Positions 18,967 to 29,021 are shown, numbered from the stretch's first letter. The stretch is 64,000 nucleotides of DNA from Winogradskyella sp. PC-19 (GCF_002163855.1 NZ_CP019332.1:971145-1035144), one strand, 5' to 3'. Notes: generated by a model not told the origin, from the letters alone. Translations and numbers: made by a program.

Positions 18967-19969
18967 TAAAATTTGTCTTATAAGATTTAACGATTAATTT
19001 CAAAGCGATTTTAAGCACAAAATCACTAGCAGATAGGACCAATATTGAAATAAGAAACTGAAGCCAAATAGGTATATTTAATGGTGATATTTCAGCTTTT
19101 AATCTAGTATTAAGTTGTTGTCTGCTTTTAAAACCTTGTTTTCTTTTTATCATTTTTACAAACGATGCAAATACCTTTCTTTTTAATATAGTTTTAAATA
19201 TTTCTAGCCTCTCATGATTTTGATAATAAGGTATATAGTGCTTAACATATTGTTCCCAATAGGTGTATAAATAATCCTGCTTATTGTGAATTCGGGACAC
19301 AGTAGAATCGGGATGTCTGTTATAGAAATAAACTAAACGATTGACGTAACCGATATTTTTAAACAAACCTAACCTTATATGAAAAGCGGCATCTTCTCCA
19401 ATTAAAATTTCTTCTGGAAAAAATCCAATATCATCAAAAACTTTTTTTCTGTGTAAAAAAGCAGGTGGACCAACTAATTTTGAGAAGTGTGTAAACCAAA
19501 GTAGTCCTTGTTTGGGCTTTTGAATTTGCTTTGGGTTATATATATCTCCTTTTGTTATGAAATTTTCTAATTGATATATATCTCGCGTTAAATCCCCAAA
19601 AACACTATCCAAATTTGGATATTTAACCAATATTTCTATCAACACATTAATTGCATCTGGAAAAAGTCTATCATCGACATCAAAAAAATAAATAAAATTA
19701 CCTGTAGCTTCTTCTATGCCTTTATTTCTAGCAGCACCAGCACCTTGAGTTTTTGCTCTAAATAGATGAACTCTATTGTCTTGTGCAATAATATCTTTGA
19801 TTTCAGATTTAGAATTATCTGTAGAATTGTTGTCTACAAAAATTAATTCAAAAGGTAATTTGATCTCTTGCCTAATAATCTCGTTATACGCAGGTTTTAT
19901 ATAGCTTTCGCCATTAAATACAGGTATGATAACTGAACACTTATTAATATTTCCTTGGTCTTTTATCAT
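18953..19969 (-). CDS. GT2 glycosyltransferase
   Basis: A 338 aa GT-A enzyme with CSVIIPVFNGESYI (11-24), FVDNNSTDNS near 44-53 and the metal-binding motif Asp97-x-Asp99-Asp100 (FFDVDDRLFP). A weakly hydrophobic stretch at about 300-320 may associate with the membrane. It starts directly after the upstream GT4 stop, with no gap. The sequence beyond residue 200 is variable, as expected for acceptor recognition. Confidence 0.87.
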   Translation of the reverse strand: MIKDQGNINKCSVIIPVFNGESYIKPAYNEIIRQEIKLPFELIFVDNNSTDNSKSEIKDIIAQDNRVHLFRAKTQGAGAARNKGIEEATGNFIYFFDVDDRLFPDAINVLIEILVKYPNLDSVFGDLTRDIYQLENFITKGDIYNPKQIQKPKQGLLWFTHFSKLVGPPAFLHRKKVFDDIGFFPEEILIGEDAAFHIRLGLFKNIGYVNRLVYFYNRHPDSTVSRIHNKQDYLYTYWEQYVKHYIPYYQNHERLEIFKTILKRKVFASFVKMIKRKQGFKSRQQLNTRLKAEISPLNIPIWLQFLISILVLSASDFVLKIALKLIVKSYKTNFSVVK

Positions 19970-21061
19970 TTATTTAAGCATTGAAGCATATAAATTTTCA
20001 TGATTTTTAATAAACACACCAATGCTATAATTTTGAACAATATGTTGACGCATTAATGTTGCTACTTCCTGATGATTACTTTCGTCTAAATTTAATACTT
20101 GCTCAATTTTTTCTTTTAAACTTTTTGTATCTCCTTCAAAAATAAACTTATTAAATGGTCTTAATATATCTTTTATTCCAGAAACGTTTGACCCTATTAC
20201 CAAACACTGAGACGACATAGCTTCAACTAGAGCTATAGGAAAACCTTCGCCTTTTTTTAATGTTGGTATAACAAATAAATCTGCCATATTTAGATACGGT
20301 CTAACATCCTGTTGTGCTCCTAAAAAACGAATATTATTAGCTTTGTATAGTGACTTTAAGTTTTTTGCGTAGTCATTAGTGTCGCTTCCTATTATAAGTA
20401 GTATAATATTACGGTTTTTTATGTTTATAACAGCCTCTAACAAGCGTTCAATTCCTTTTACTCTGACTAAATTTGCAACAGAAATTATAACAAAGTCCGA
20501 TGGTTGTATACCCAATTCAGTTTTTAATTCATTATTAAGCTGTAAAGGTTTAAAATAGCTAGTAGCTACACCTAGAGGCATGTAAATAACTTTATCTAAA
20601 TAAGGTTTAAAAAACTCTGAAAGCATATCTTGATTAATAGCTACTACTTTGGTGCTTAATTTTGTACGCCAACGCCAAGATTTATTACCCCAACCCATAG
20701 CTTTTTTTGTATATATAAAAGGAATACCAGCCAACTTTGCCGCCACTGGTTCTGTAAAATCAGAACTCCAATGCCATGAATGAATCACATCAAAATTATG
20801 CTTTTTAAAAAAGTTTTTTATTTTTAAAATACGTTGCGGTAAAGTAATTAGGGGTTTGTAGTTTTCGGCTACTGTAAAAATATGAATTGGAACGTTTAAG
20901 GCTTCTACTTCTTTAAAAAAACTACCGCGATCATGGTTGCAACACACATGTGGTTCGAACTTTGAAGTGTCTATGTGTTTTACCAAATCATAAACTACTC
21001 TTCCGCTACCTGCTGTGTCAAAATTAGGAATTGTGAATACTATTTTTATTCGTTTATTCAA
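19970..21061 (-). CDS. glycosyltransferase family 4 protein
   Basis: A 363 aa GT-B enzyme with the N-terminal loop DTAGSGRVVYDL (15-26), SWHWSSDFTEPVAAKLAG around 95-112 and the E-x7-E pair Glu272/Glu280 (EGFPIALVE) followed by GSNVSGIKDIL. Its start overlaps the asparagine-synthetase-like gene by 8 nt. A sugar-transfer role in the same pathway is expected; the donor is unknown. Confidence 0.87.
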   Translation of the reverse strand: MNKRIKIVFTIPNFDTAGSGRVVYDLVKHIDTSKFEPHVCCNHDRGSFFKEVEALNVPIHIFTVAENYKPLITLPQRILKIKNFFKKHNFDVIHSWHWSSDFTEPVAAKLAGIPFIYTKKAMGWGNKSWRWRTKLSTKVVAINQDMLSEFFKPYLDKVIYMPLGVATSYFKPLQLNNELKTELGIQPSDFVIISVANLVRVKGIERLLEAVINIKNRNIILLIIGSDTNDYAKNLKSLYKANNIRFLGAQQDVRPYLNMADLFVIPTLKKGEGFPIALVEAMSSQCLVIGSNVSGIKDILRPFNKFIFEGDTKSLKEKIEQVLNLDESNHQEVATLMRQHIVQNYSIGVFIKNHENLYASMLK

Positions 21062-22439
21062 AATTTGAGTTTTGGTTAAATTTGGCTAAAACTAACAGCA
21101 TATTTAATGCATGTGCATTGTTTAAAGCATCTTCATTATAAAAGGCTTTTAGATATTTTTGAATGAGTGGTTTTGGAATTAGATTTGATAATGAAGATTC
21201 ATTAATCGTATTTAATAATTTTTTTTTGTTTTCTTCTCCCAAAAATTGAAGTTCCCAATTACGTTGGACATACTGTTTTCCTAGTACAGATTTAAAACTG
21301 CGAGTGATTTTATTATTTATTTTATATGACCATGTTTTAATATGGTTTTTATTATTGTAATTAAAGAGATTATAAGGTCGCTTATCTTGCCAAATGACAT
21401 TTGCTAATTCTGGATTTCGTTGTTTTATATATTCTATCTGAATTTTACGACCTGCTAAATAGTCTTCTGGAATTGTACATATAAATTCGCACATTCTATC
21501 ATCATAATATGGTAATGTTATGGGTTTAGCTTCCTTAAAAACAGAAAGATTAACTGATGTCCATCGTGGTGCCCAATATTTAGATTTAAAAGCACGTAAT
21601 CTCGCATTGGTATTTTCAATGTCTATTTTGTTTAGGCTTTCTGACAATCTAAAATGCAAATACAACTTAAAATCCCCTTTTAGATGCCATGATTGCCATA
21701 ACTGTTCGGCAAAATCTAAACCGCCCCGTTTTAGTAGTTTTTTAGTTAAAAGTTGAACTTGTTCTTTATGAGATAAGTTATCTAAGTTATAATTATCAAA
21801 TAAGACGTCACCCCAATGACCAAGCGAAAAAACATCTCCCATTTTAGAAAACTGTTCAATAACGGCCATTTGTCTTGAGCTTGTAAAATCAGAATAGCAC
21901 TTATTTATTTGTGCTAAATCGTTTATTTTATCCCATAAATAACCTTTCTTTATTTCAAAAGCTTCAAAATTAAAATTACAAACCTCAGCAATTTTTTTTG
22001 CCAATTTTGTTTCTGCATATCCGTTGATAAACTCGTAACTATAAGAAGACACATCTGCATTTAAATGTTTTAATGCTGCAGCCTGACTCCTACTGTCTAA
22101 TCCGCCAGACAATGGTAAGATAACTTTTTTACCATCTGTTTGTTCTTTAACAATAGTTTCAAAAAGTGTTGCAAACTCATCAAGTGCTTGAGAAAATGTA
22201 ATGTTTCTAGGTGTATAATGCCAATTAAAGTAGCTTTCTGATTTTTGAAGTTTGTTCTCTTCTAATAAAGTGTTTTCTGTTGCTGGCCGTAGTACTTTTC
22301 TGTTTGTAAAATAGGTGTCATCTTCTAAAAAAAATCCTATTGCCGCAAATATGCATATTGCTTTATAATCAAGTTCTGAATCACCACCAGTATTAACTTC
22401 GATTTGATGTATTGGTATAATTGGAGATTTGATTTGCAT
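21054..22439 (-). CDS. asparagine-synthetase-like amidotransferase lacking a glutaminase domain
   Basis: The ATP-pyrophosphatase loop is intact (LPLSGGLDSRSQAAAL, SGGLDS at 111-116), followed by SYEF and YDDRMCEFICTIPEDYLAGRKIQIEYIK, typical of the asparagine synthetase C-terminal domain. The N-terminal about 80 residues are much too short for a glutamine amidotransferase domain and there is no Cys2. Relatives in O-antigen loci amidate or otherwise modify uronic-acid or aminosugar residues, using ammonia or a partner glutaminase. Modification of a sugar carboxylate in this locus is therefore a reasonable inference, but not shown. Confidence 0.75.
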   Translation of the reverse strand: MQIKSPIIPIHQIEVNTGGDSELDYKAICIFAAIGFFLEDDTYFTNRKVLRPATENTLLEENKLQKSESYFNWHYTPRNITFSQALDEFATLFETIVKEQTDGKKVILPLSGGLDSRSQAAALKHLNADVSSYSYEFINGYAETKLAKKIAEVCNFNFEAFEIKKGYLWDKINDLAQINKCYSDFTSSRQMAVIEQFSKMGDVFSLGHWGDVLFDNYNLDNLSHKEQVQLLTKKLLKRGGLDFAEQLWQSWHLKGDFKLYLHFRLSESLNKIDIENTNARLRAFKSKYWAPRWTSVNLSVFKEAKPITLPYYDDRMCEFICTIPEDYLAGRKIQIEYIKQRNPELANVIWQDKRPYNLFNYNNKNHIKTWSYKINNKITRSFKSVLGKQYVQRNWELQFLGEENKKKLLNTINESSLSNLIPKPLIQKYLKAFYNEDALNNAHALNMLLVLAKFNQNSNFE

Positions 22440-22467
22440 AACGTTTACTCAGACTAATATATGATTT

Positions 22468-23643
22468 TTAGTTCATGACTGACTTATACAAATTAATAAA
22501 CTGGGCAATATTTTCTTTAGTATTAAACTCAGACTTTATAAGTTCATTTGCATTTTTTACAATATTACTTAATTCTTTATTTGAAGTTTGTGAATAGTCT
22601 ATTACAGCATCTGCGATGGCTTTTGGGTTACGAATTGGAACTAACCAACCTGTTTCCCTATGTTTTACAACTTCTGACATACCGCCACAGTCTGATGAAA
22701 TTACTGGTAAAGACATCGCCATGGCTTCTAAAACCACATTAGCAATACCTTCATTTAGACTTGGTAAAAGAAGCAAATTTGATGTTGCCATTAGGCTAAA
22801 TACATCTTGCTGAGAAAGACCGTTAATAATTGTTACACTGTCTTGAAGATTTAACTGATTGATTTGAAACAATAATTCTTCATTATTACTATGCATAGCA
22901 ACAATAGTATAATCAACTAAAATGTTATTATCCTTAAGAATTTTTATAGCATCTAAGGCATATCGATATCCTTTTATCCAATGATATCGACCAACTGATA
23001 GTATTTTTATTTTTTTTGATTTAATACCAGAATTACTTGTCTTGACGAATAATTCTTCTGACAATATAGAATGAATCACTTGAGTTTTGCTCTCTAAAGC
23101 TCCATATTTAATAGCTTCTTGGGAAATTGCATGTGACACAGCATGAAATTTATCTACTTTCGGAAAATTATCTCTGTAGGATTGTGCTAAAACTTTGTCC
23201 TTAATTGGTGAGTAATTAATATGAGAACCTAATAAACTAAGAACGATTTTCACATCTAACTGCTCTTTTAAAAATAGCCATTTTTCTAAATCTTTTGCCC
23301 ATTGTATATGGAAAACATCTGGTAAATGAAGCATTACACCAGCAGCTTTTGAAACAAAAATAAATTTTGAATACCTAGACTCATATTTATTATGCTCTTT
23401 AAATATCACCTTTATTCTATTAGGATACTTAAGTAGTACTAACAATAATCTGAAAGCTGTTACAGTAAGTTTACCAATTTTAGACTTGTAGTTATATACT
23501 ATCTTAGTATTCTGGTTTATATTATTGTATTCTCCATTTTTGGTACCAAATAAATAAACTGTATTATTTTTAGAAATACCTTTTATTAGGTTTTCTATAA
23601 ACGTTGTACTTGGTATTGCTCCTGAATATATTGCTACTTTCAC
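22468..23643 (-). CDS. glycosyltransferase family 4 protein
   Basis: A 391 aa GT-B enzyme. SVGRYHWIKGYRYALDA (216-232) opens the donor domain and the E-x7-E motif is Glu298/Glu306 (EGIANVVLE), followed by SSDCGGMSEVVKHRETGWLVP. HLPDVFHIQWAKDLE near 106-120 is typical of GT4 acceptor domains. Gaps of 28 and 38 nt separate it from its neighbours, without promoter-like sequence that I can see. Confidence 0.86.
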   Translation of the reverse strand: MKVAIYSGAIPSTTFIENLIKGISKNNTVYLFGTKNGEYNNINQNTKIVYNYKSKIGKLTVTAFRLLLVLLKYPNRIKVIFKEHNKYESRYSKFIFVSKAAGVMLHLPDVFHIQWAKDLEKWLFLKEQLDVKIVLSLLGSHINYSPIKDKVLAQSYRDNFPKVDKFHAVSHAISQEAIKYGALESKTQVIHSILSEELFVKTSNSGIKSKKIKILSVGRYHWIKGYRYALDAIKILKDNNILVDYTIVAMHSNNEELLFQINQLNLQDSVTIINGLSQQDVFSLMATSNLLLLPSLNEGIANVVLEAMAMSLPVISSDCGGMSEVVKHRETGWLVPIRNPKAIADAVIDYSQTSNKELSNIVKNANELIKSEFNTKENIAQFINLYKSVMN

Positions 23644-23681
23644 CCTAGACTTTTTTGGCTTTAATTTAAGCTATTAGATAA

Positions 23682-24440
23682 TTAATATTCTTGTTTCTCT
23701 AAAACACACATGATACTTGATGAAAACCATTTTGAAGGATAGCGCTCTACATATTTATCAAAAAAAAACTTAAAAGCTAGCCGATGTAATTTATAAATAA
23801 CTTTTTGAAAAAAATTATGCTTTTGATGTACATTGTAAGGAAATGTCCCAAAATAAGAGAGATGTTTTATTTTCAAATTATTTCGCTCTGCAAACTTTTT
23901 AAAAACCTTTAAGGACATAATTTTTAGGTTATGCGTCTTCAAATTATTGTAATCATTAACGTATTTGTACCATTTTATGTAACCTCGCATATTTGGTAAC
24001 ATAATAAGCATACTACCATTGGGTTTTAAATATTGCATGTGTAAATCTAGGATTTTATCATAATTCTCAAAATGCTCAACAAATCCATTTGATGTTACAT
24101 AATCGTATTTTTTTTGGGGTATATATGTTGTGAAATCTTTTTTTAAAATTTCATATTCGTTAATTCCCATAACATTATAGCAACCTTTTATCTGCTCGGT
24201 ATCAGAATTATAATCTAGACAGGTTGTGTGAATCTTATATCTCCATGATAAATAAGCCAAAAACCGGCCTGGATACCCACCAATCTCAATAAGGTTTTTT
24301 TCTGGTTCAATATCACTTAATAATATATTCCAGTACTTTTCGTAAGGTTTACAGACATAAATAATTTTCTCCTTATTGGCGTAACCTTTTGCATAGTACT
24401 TTTCCCAGTATTCTTTTGTGGTAAGTAAAGAGTCTTTCAA
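23682..24440 (-). CDS. class I SAM-dependent methyltransferase
   Basis: A 252 aa protein with a Rossmann glycine motif IEIGGYPGRFLAYLS (51-65), an acidic residue at the end of strand 2 (CLDYNSD) and NGFVEHFENYDKIL, the motif-II region of methyltransferase family 11-type enzymes. It is coupled to the upstream GT2 by an ATGA overlap. It probably methylates a sugar or a sugar-bound group in the polysaccharide; chain-terminating methylation is one possibility in ABC-exported glycans. Confidence 0.8.
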   Translation of the reverse strand: MKDSLLTTKEYWEKYYAKGYANKEKIIYVCKPYEKYWNILLSDIEPEKNLIEIGGYPGRFLAYLSWRYKIHTTCLDYNSDTEQIKGCYNVMGINEYEILKKDFTTYIPQKKYDYVTSNGFVEHFENYDKILDLHMQYLKPNGSMLIMLPNMRGYIKWYKYVNDYNNLKTHNLKIMSLKVFKKFAERNNLKIKHLSYFGTFPYNVHQKHNFFQKVIYKLHRLAFKFFFDKYVERYPSKWFSSSIMCVLEKQEY

Positions 24441-25342
24441 AATAATGTTTTTAATTTTCGTTTTACTTTAGCAATGAACCCATGAGATTTTATTTGAGAT
24501 TTAAAAAAATAACGATTGTTTTTTATAATTTCTGGGAAACGTCTTTTAATTCGTCTATAGTACATATCCTTACTACCTTCAATGTAAAGATTAGGTTCGT
24601 CGATATATATTGATTTTAAATGGTCTTGCATCAACTTAAACGAATCAATCTTTGCTTGTACTTTTTTTGCTGTTTCAGAACTTACATTTCCTTTCGTGTG
24701 ATGTCTATATAATACTCTTGCATCCTTAACAAACTTAACTTCTGTACAGTTAAGTAAAACCCTAACAAAATATTCGGCATCTTGGTTGATAATTATCGAT
24801 TCATCCCAAAAACCTGCCATATCAATTAATCGTCTTGGAACCAAATAACATAATGGCGGAATCCATTTTTTACCAAGTGCATTTAAATATAGTTTTGCTG
24901 ACGAAAAATTTTTAGCATAGGGCAAAAGTTTTTTAAAATTCGCTTCTGAAACATCAGAATGAAACCTATCCCAATCACAAATTGCCACAGTAGTATTACT
25001 AGACTGATTTAAAATATTTACTTGCAATCTTAATTTTTCAGAATCCATATAATCATCAGAATCTAAAAACTGAACGTAGTCACCTTTACTATTAGTTATC
25101 CCCAAATTACGGCACGGATTTGCGCCTTTGGTTATATCAATTGGTCTTTCTATAAAAGTAAATCTACTATCTTTTGATTGATATTCTTTTAGTATAGATT
25201 TTGTACCATCACTAGACCCATCATCAATCATCAAGCATTCCCAATTTGTGTAAGTCTGGTTCAATACAGAATTAAGAGTATCGTTTATTAAATCTACTCT
25301 ATTAAATACTGGAATTATGATTGAGACCAAGGGTTGTTTCAT
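24437..25342 (-). CDS. GT2 glycosyltransferase
   Basis: A 301 aa GT-A enzyme with VSIIIPVFNRVDLI (6-19), IDDGSSDGT (39-47) and the catalytic-metal motif Asp94-x-Asp96-Asp97 (FLDSDDYMD). INQDAEYFVRVLLN later in the sequence carries the acidic residue common in GT2 acceptor sites. It lies between the two methyltransferase genes. Confidence 0.88.
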   Translation of the reverse strand: MKQPLVSIIIPVFNRVDLINDTLNSVLNQTYTNWECLMIDDGSSDGTKSILKEYQSKDSRFTFIERPIDITKGANPCRNLGITNSKGDYVQFLDSDDYMDSEKLRLQVNILNQSSNTTVAICDWDRFHSDVSEANFKKLLPYAKNFSSAKLYLNALGKKWIPPLCYLVPRRLIDMAGFWDESIIINQDAEYFVRVLLNCTEVKFVKDARVLYRHHTKGNVSSETAKKVQAKIDSFKLMQDHLKSIYIDEPNLYIEGSKDMYYRRIKRRFPEIIKNNRYFFKSQIKSHGFIAKVKRKLKTLF

Positions 25343-25351
25343 CGTATCAAA

Positions 25352-26293
25352 TTAATGAGATTTTACAAAATACAACGCTGTATGATCATGACTAGGTTTC
25401 ATAACTCTATTATAAATAGACTTTAAAGTTTTTATGCTAGCATTTTTTAATGAGTTTTGGTGTGTGTGGTATAATGGCAATTCAACAGGTCTCAACTTAC
25501 ATAAAGCTGCCATTTTGATGATACTTGCCGAAGAAAAACAATTGATATGCTCTAACGGTGCTACAGAGTTTAGAGAGTTTATACTTCCTTTTGGCGCTTG
25601 CCAGTCATTTTTTGCAAGTCTTGATTTTATATCACCTCCATTTGGTACACTTATTTTTATAATACCATCTTTTTTAAGTGCATTAACTAATAGTTTTAAA
25701 TCAGTCAATGGATTTGGAATATGTTCAAAAACTTGTTCTGTATGGATATAGTCAAATTTTGAGTTATACAAATCATCCCAGGCTATAAGTTTAATTCCAT
25801 TTGCTTTTGCCAACTCAATTTTCTTATCCGATAATTCTAGGCCATATGCGTTTGCGCCCATGGCTTTAACCATCTGTATCCATTTGCCCCAACCCATTCC
25901 AAAATCCAAAATATCTAAGGCTTTGGGCTTTTTATTGAAGTGTCTTAAGATGCTTATAACTTCAGTAGCAATTTGATTAAAATATGAGAATCCAAAATTT
26001 TCGGTTCTTTCGAGTGTCTTTTCTGGATTTATCCAATGATTATAAAGCGTAAACATTAATTCGTCATTTGGAATATATTCCTGATAAACCAAATCACATG
26101 TATTACAGTTTAAAAGATTAAAATTTTGGTCTTTTAAATAATTTAAATCTATCTCACCACCTTGAGACGTGTAAAAGTTAGTTAGGTATTCTTTCAAAAC
26201 AACATCTTCGTAAGGCAAACTGTAAATTACCTTAGAGTCATTGGTATGACAAGCTGGACAAATTTCTCTTTTTACAATATACTTACTTGCCAT
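25352..26293 (-). CDS. class I SAM-dependent methyltransferase with N-terminal zinc-ribbon-like motif
   Basis: A 313 aa protein with two CxxC pairs (Cys12/Cys15 and Cys63/Cys66) forming a probable zinc knuckle, then a SAM-binding domain with LDFGMGWGKWIQMVKAMG from residue 129 and YIHTEQVFEHIPNP. This layout resembles C-methyltransferases of deoxysugar pathways, whose N-terminal zinc domain is followed by a methyltransferase fold, but the usual extra C-terminal domain is missing. A sugar or lipid-linked glycan is the likely substrate. Confidence 0.8.
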   Translation of the reverse strand: MASKYIVKREICPACHTNDSKVIYSLPYEDVVLKEYLTNFYTSQGGEIDLNYLKDQNFNLLNCNTCDLVYQEYIPNDELMFTLYNHWINPEKTLERTENFGFSYFNQIATEVISILRHFNKKPKALDILDFGMGWGKWIQMVKAMGANAYGLELSDKKIELAKANGIKLIAWDDLYNSKFDYIHTEQVFEHIPNPLTDLKLLVNALKKDGIIKISVPNGGDIKSRLAKNDWQAPKGSINSLNSVAPLEHINCFSSASIIKMAALCKLRPVELPLYHTHQNSLKNASIKTLKSIYNRVMKPSHDHTALYFVKSH

Positions 26294-26306
26294 AACGGTG
26301 ATGAAA

Positions 26307-27233
26307 TTACAGATAATTTGGTCCTATTAGAGCATTTATTTCTCTGCTTTTTTGTATCTCTTTAAATATTTCCTTAATTAGATATCTCTGCTTTAAATAG
26401 CCATTAAATGTAGCTATTTCAAATTTAATAAACGCTTTGATAGCGCGTTTAAAATATTTATTTCTCTCGTAATTAATATCAGATTTGCTTACTGTTAGAT
26501 TTAAATCTGCATATTTCATTTTTAGATTTTTCTCAAAGCTATCAAAATATGATTTTGAAAAAGGTTTTACGTTCTTTTTACTTCGGTTTTCTCTATCATG
26601 CCGAATGTAATTATTTGTTACTACACCTATTTTTAATCCATGGTATTTCAAGCGTTGGCAATAATTATCATCTTCTCTATAATGAAAAAAAATAGGGTCA
26701 AAACCACCAATTTTCTGTAATGTTTGATTTGGAATTAACCATGCTGCCGCATTAACAAATGGTAGGTCGAAGATTTTTGACAACTTATTATTATCTAAAA
26801 TAGTAGCCTCTAGCTCTCGGTTTGCTTTTATAAATACCGAAAACCAATGATCTAATTTTAAACCTTCTCCATTTAAATGAACTGGGCTAATAATACCATA
26901 ATCCTTATTCTCAGTAGCTAATTGGACTAGATTTTTTAGCGTATTCTTCTCTAAATACGCATCCTGATTAAGTAAAAAAACAAAATCAGTTCTCAATTCA
27001 AGCGCTTTTTTTATGCCTAGATTATTAGCTTGACCAAATCCAAGGTTTTTATTTTGAGATAAGACGATACATTGAGGAAAGTGTGTTGCTATATACGTCA
27101 ATGTATTGTCTTTACTATTATTATCTATTATAATAATGTCTGACTGTTGGGTTGACTTTAATATACTTTGCAAGCATTTGTCAATCCACGGCATAGCATT
27201 ATATGTTACAACTATCGTAAACACCTTAGTCAT
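26307..27233 (-). CDS. GT2 glycosyltransferase (rhamnosyltransferase-like)
   Basis: A 308 aa GT-A enzyme with FTIVVTYNAMPWID (5-18), IIDNNSKDNT (35-44), NLGFGQANNLGI and Asn89-Gln-Asp91 in FLLNQDAYL, the pattern of the WbbL/RfbN rhamnosyltransferase-type group. PFVNAAAWLIP and FHYREDDNYCQRL are the later conserved segments. It overlaps the next upstream gene by 8 nt. The rhamnose label is only a subgroup resemblance. Confidence 0.85.
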   Translation of the reverse strand: MTKVFTIVVTYNAMPWIDKCLQSILKSTQQSDIIIIDNNSKDNTLTYIATHFPQCIVLSQNKNLGFGQANNLGIKKALELRTDFVFLLNQDAYLEKNTLKNLVQLATENKDYGIISPVHLNGEGLKLDHWFSVFIKANRELEATILDNNKLSKIFDLPFVNAAAWLIPNQTLQKIGGFDPIFFHYREDDNYCQRLKYHGLKIGVVTNNYIRHDRENRSKKNVKPFSKSYFDSFEKNLKMKYADLNLTVSKSDINYERNKYFKRAIKAFIKFEIATFNGYLKQRYLIKEIFKEIQKSREINALIGPNYL

Positions 27234-28062
27234 AACGTTTGTCTTTTAATGTTCCGTCAGTAGATAGTCGCCACGAACTTGAGGCATTGCAACTATTCAT
27301 AAAAAATTGAGTCTCTTTGGATAGATTATCGGTATCTATATACCAACTTAGGTGTTTTGCTATATAAGGAGAGGCAGTTCTTATGCCGCTTAAAAACCTA
27401 CCATCTTTTGCATGATATTTTGGTCTGTACATTGCAAATGTAGTATCTATGTTGGCTTCGTAAAGCTCTGCAGATAAGGGTTTGAGCCACCATTGTGTTT
27501 CCCATTCAATAATTTTTAATTTATTTTTATTTGTGTTAGGAATATCATCAATTTTAAGGCTTAAACCTACTTTGGTAGCTTTACTGTTTGTATTTAATAT
27601 TTTTATAAATAGATTCATAAAATTTTCAGCATTTTCATGAAGTGGCAAAATATCTGGGTCTGTAACTACGTAATAACCGCCAGCGTACTTTTTGTAAACT
27701 TCAGGAACTTCCCAAAATACCTTATGACCGTAATTTTTTTTCAATCTTTTAATCGCTACAACAGATTTGATTTCATTAAAATAATCTAATAAGGGCTTGT
27801 AAGTAGAATTGTTGTCAATAATTATAATATTTCTAAAACCAGAGGAAAGTAAATAATCAATGAGTTGTTTTAAATAAGTAAGTTGATTAAAACTGATAAT
27901 TATAATTGGTATTGATAAAACATTTTTCTCTTGTGCTATTGCAAGTCTATTAAAATAACGATTTACCAATTGATTATAAGCAAATTTAAAAACCAACTGA
28001 AGCTGACTTAATGTACTATAAGCACCTAGTTTTTTAGATATGTTTCTCAGTAGACTTTTCAT
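27226..28062 (-). CDS. divergent GT2-like glycosyltransferase
   Basis: A 278 aa protein with a GT-A-like core starting late, at residue 51 (IPIIIISFNQLTYLKQLI), then IIIDNNSTY and Asp135-Pro-Asp137 (VVTDPDILPLHE) as the probable metal-binding DxD. The end of the protein contains YIDTDNLSKETQFFM. The first 45 residues are basic/hydrophobic and may be a membrane-associating helix. Assignment to glycosyltransferases is confident from fold motifs; the subfamily is not clear. Confidence 0.72.
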   Translation of the reverse strand: MKSLLRNISKKLGAYSTLSQLQLVFKFAYNQLVNRYFNRLAIAQEKNVLSIPIIIISFNQLTYLKQLIDYLLSSGFRNIIIIDNNSTYKPLLDYFNEIKSVVAIKRLKKNYGHKVFWEVPEVYKKYAGGYYVVTDPDILPLHENAENFMNLFIKILNTNSKATKVGLSLKIDDIPNTNKNKLKIIEWETQWWLKPLSAELYEANIDTTFAMYRPKYHAKDGRFLSGIRTASPYIAKHLSWYIDTDNLSKETQFFMNSCNASSSWRLSTDGTLKDKRYD

Positions 28063-28091
28063 TATAAATCAAACCTTAATCTCATTAAGGG

Positions 28092-29021
28092 CTATTTAAA
28101 TTTTAAAGGATTATAGTATTTTTTAAATTTCAGTAATTTAGGATATTTGGAGACTAAACTTATCCAATAAAACATATCAGAAATATAGCTTTTTTTCAGA
28201 GATTTTCTGTTTCTCCATAAACAAGTCCAAAGTTTAAAAAATCTGTAATCGTTAATATTTTTTTTAAAAGACCAATTTAAAAGAGACTCATACATTAATT
28301 TTCTGTTTTTGATATATAATGCCTCATTACCTCTAAAAACATTAGTATCATGCACGCCACGCAAAGCAACTGGCGTATCAATTACTCCTCCAATTAATTT
28401 ACATTGTAAAGCCATTTTAAGATACAATTCTGTATCCTCGGCAACACTCAATTTTGGATTAAAAAAACCTACACTGTCAAAAACTCGACGATGTACGGTG
28501 AGTCCATCTCCTGAAAAATAACCTTTATGCCCAATTGGTGTCATTGACTCAAATAATTTTTCTGGAGGAATAACTTCCCATACAGAAAGTAGTTTTAATT
28601 TTTCTTTTTCTTCAATACTACAATCTATATAAAAATGCGAGCCAATTGCATTATAAACACCATCTACGGAATTGTCATTATTAAAGATTTTCTTATCCAT
28701 ATCAAAGCGATGTGGTAAGTAAAAATCATCTGCATCTAAAAAAGCTATGTAAGTACTTTTAGCATTTTGTATACCAAGATTTCTACTTTTAGAGCGACCT
28801 TTATTAACACCATACTGATGTCTTAAAACGACCAACCTTGGCTCTTTTTTTTGAATTTTATATAGCAAATCTAAAGTACTGTCTGTACTACCATCTTCAA
28901 CAACAACAACCTCTACTACATCTTTTTGACTAAAAGCAGATTCTATGGCTTTTTCAATGTATTTTTCGCCATTGTAAACCGGTATAATAACAGAGATGTT
29001 GAAAATCTTGAGATTACTCAT
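28092..29021 (-). CDS. GT2 glycosyltransferase
   Basis: A 309 aa GT-A enzyme with ISVIIPVYNGEKYI, VVEDGSTDST and the Asp-Ala-Asp-Asp motif in FLDADDFYLPHR. I chose the ATG at 29021 over the one at 29036 because it gives a 4-nt ATGA overlap with the pyruvyltransferase stop, the coupling used repeatedly in this locus; the longer form would add MSFCN. VAEDTELYLKMAL is the conserved acceptor-side segment. Confidence 0.87.
   Translation of the reverse strand: MSNLKIFNISVIIPVYNGEKYIEKAIESAFSQKDVVEVVVVEDGSTDSTLDLLYKIQKKEPRLVVLRHQYGVNKGRSKSRNLGIQNAKSTYIAFLDADDFYLPHRFDMDKKIFNNDNSVDGVYNAIGSHFYIDCSIEEKEKLKLLSVWEVIPPEKLFESMTPIGHKGYFSGDGLTVHRRVFDSVGFFNPKLSVAEDTELYLKMALQCKLIGGVIDTPVALRGVHDTNVFRGNEALYIKNRKLMYESLLNWSFKKNINDYRFFKLWTCLWRNRKSLKKSYISDMFYWISLVSKYPKLLKFKKYYNPLKFK

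Noticed and set aside
25434-25751. 105-codon plus-strand ORF inside the zinc-ribbon methyltransferase gene
   Set aside because: It is antisense to a gene with clear SAM and CxxC motifs, and its translation has no recognisable features.
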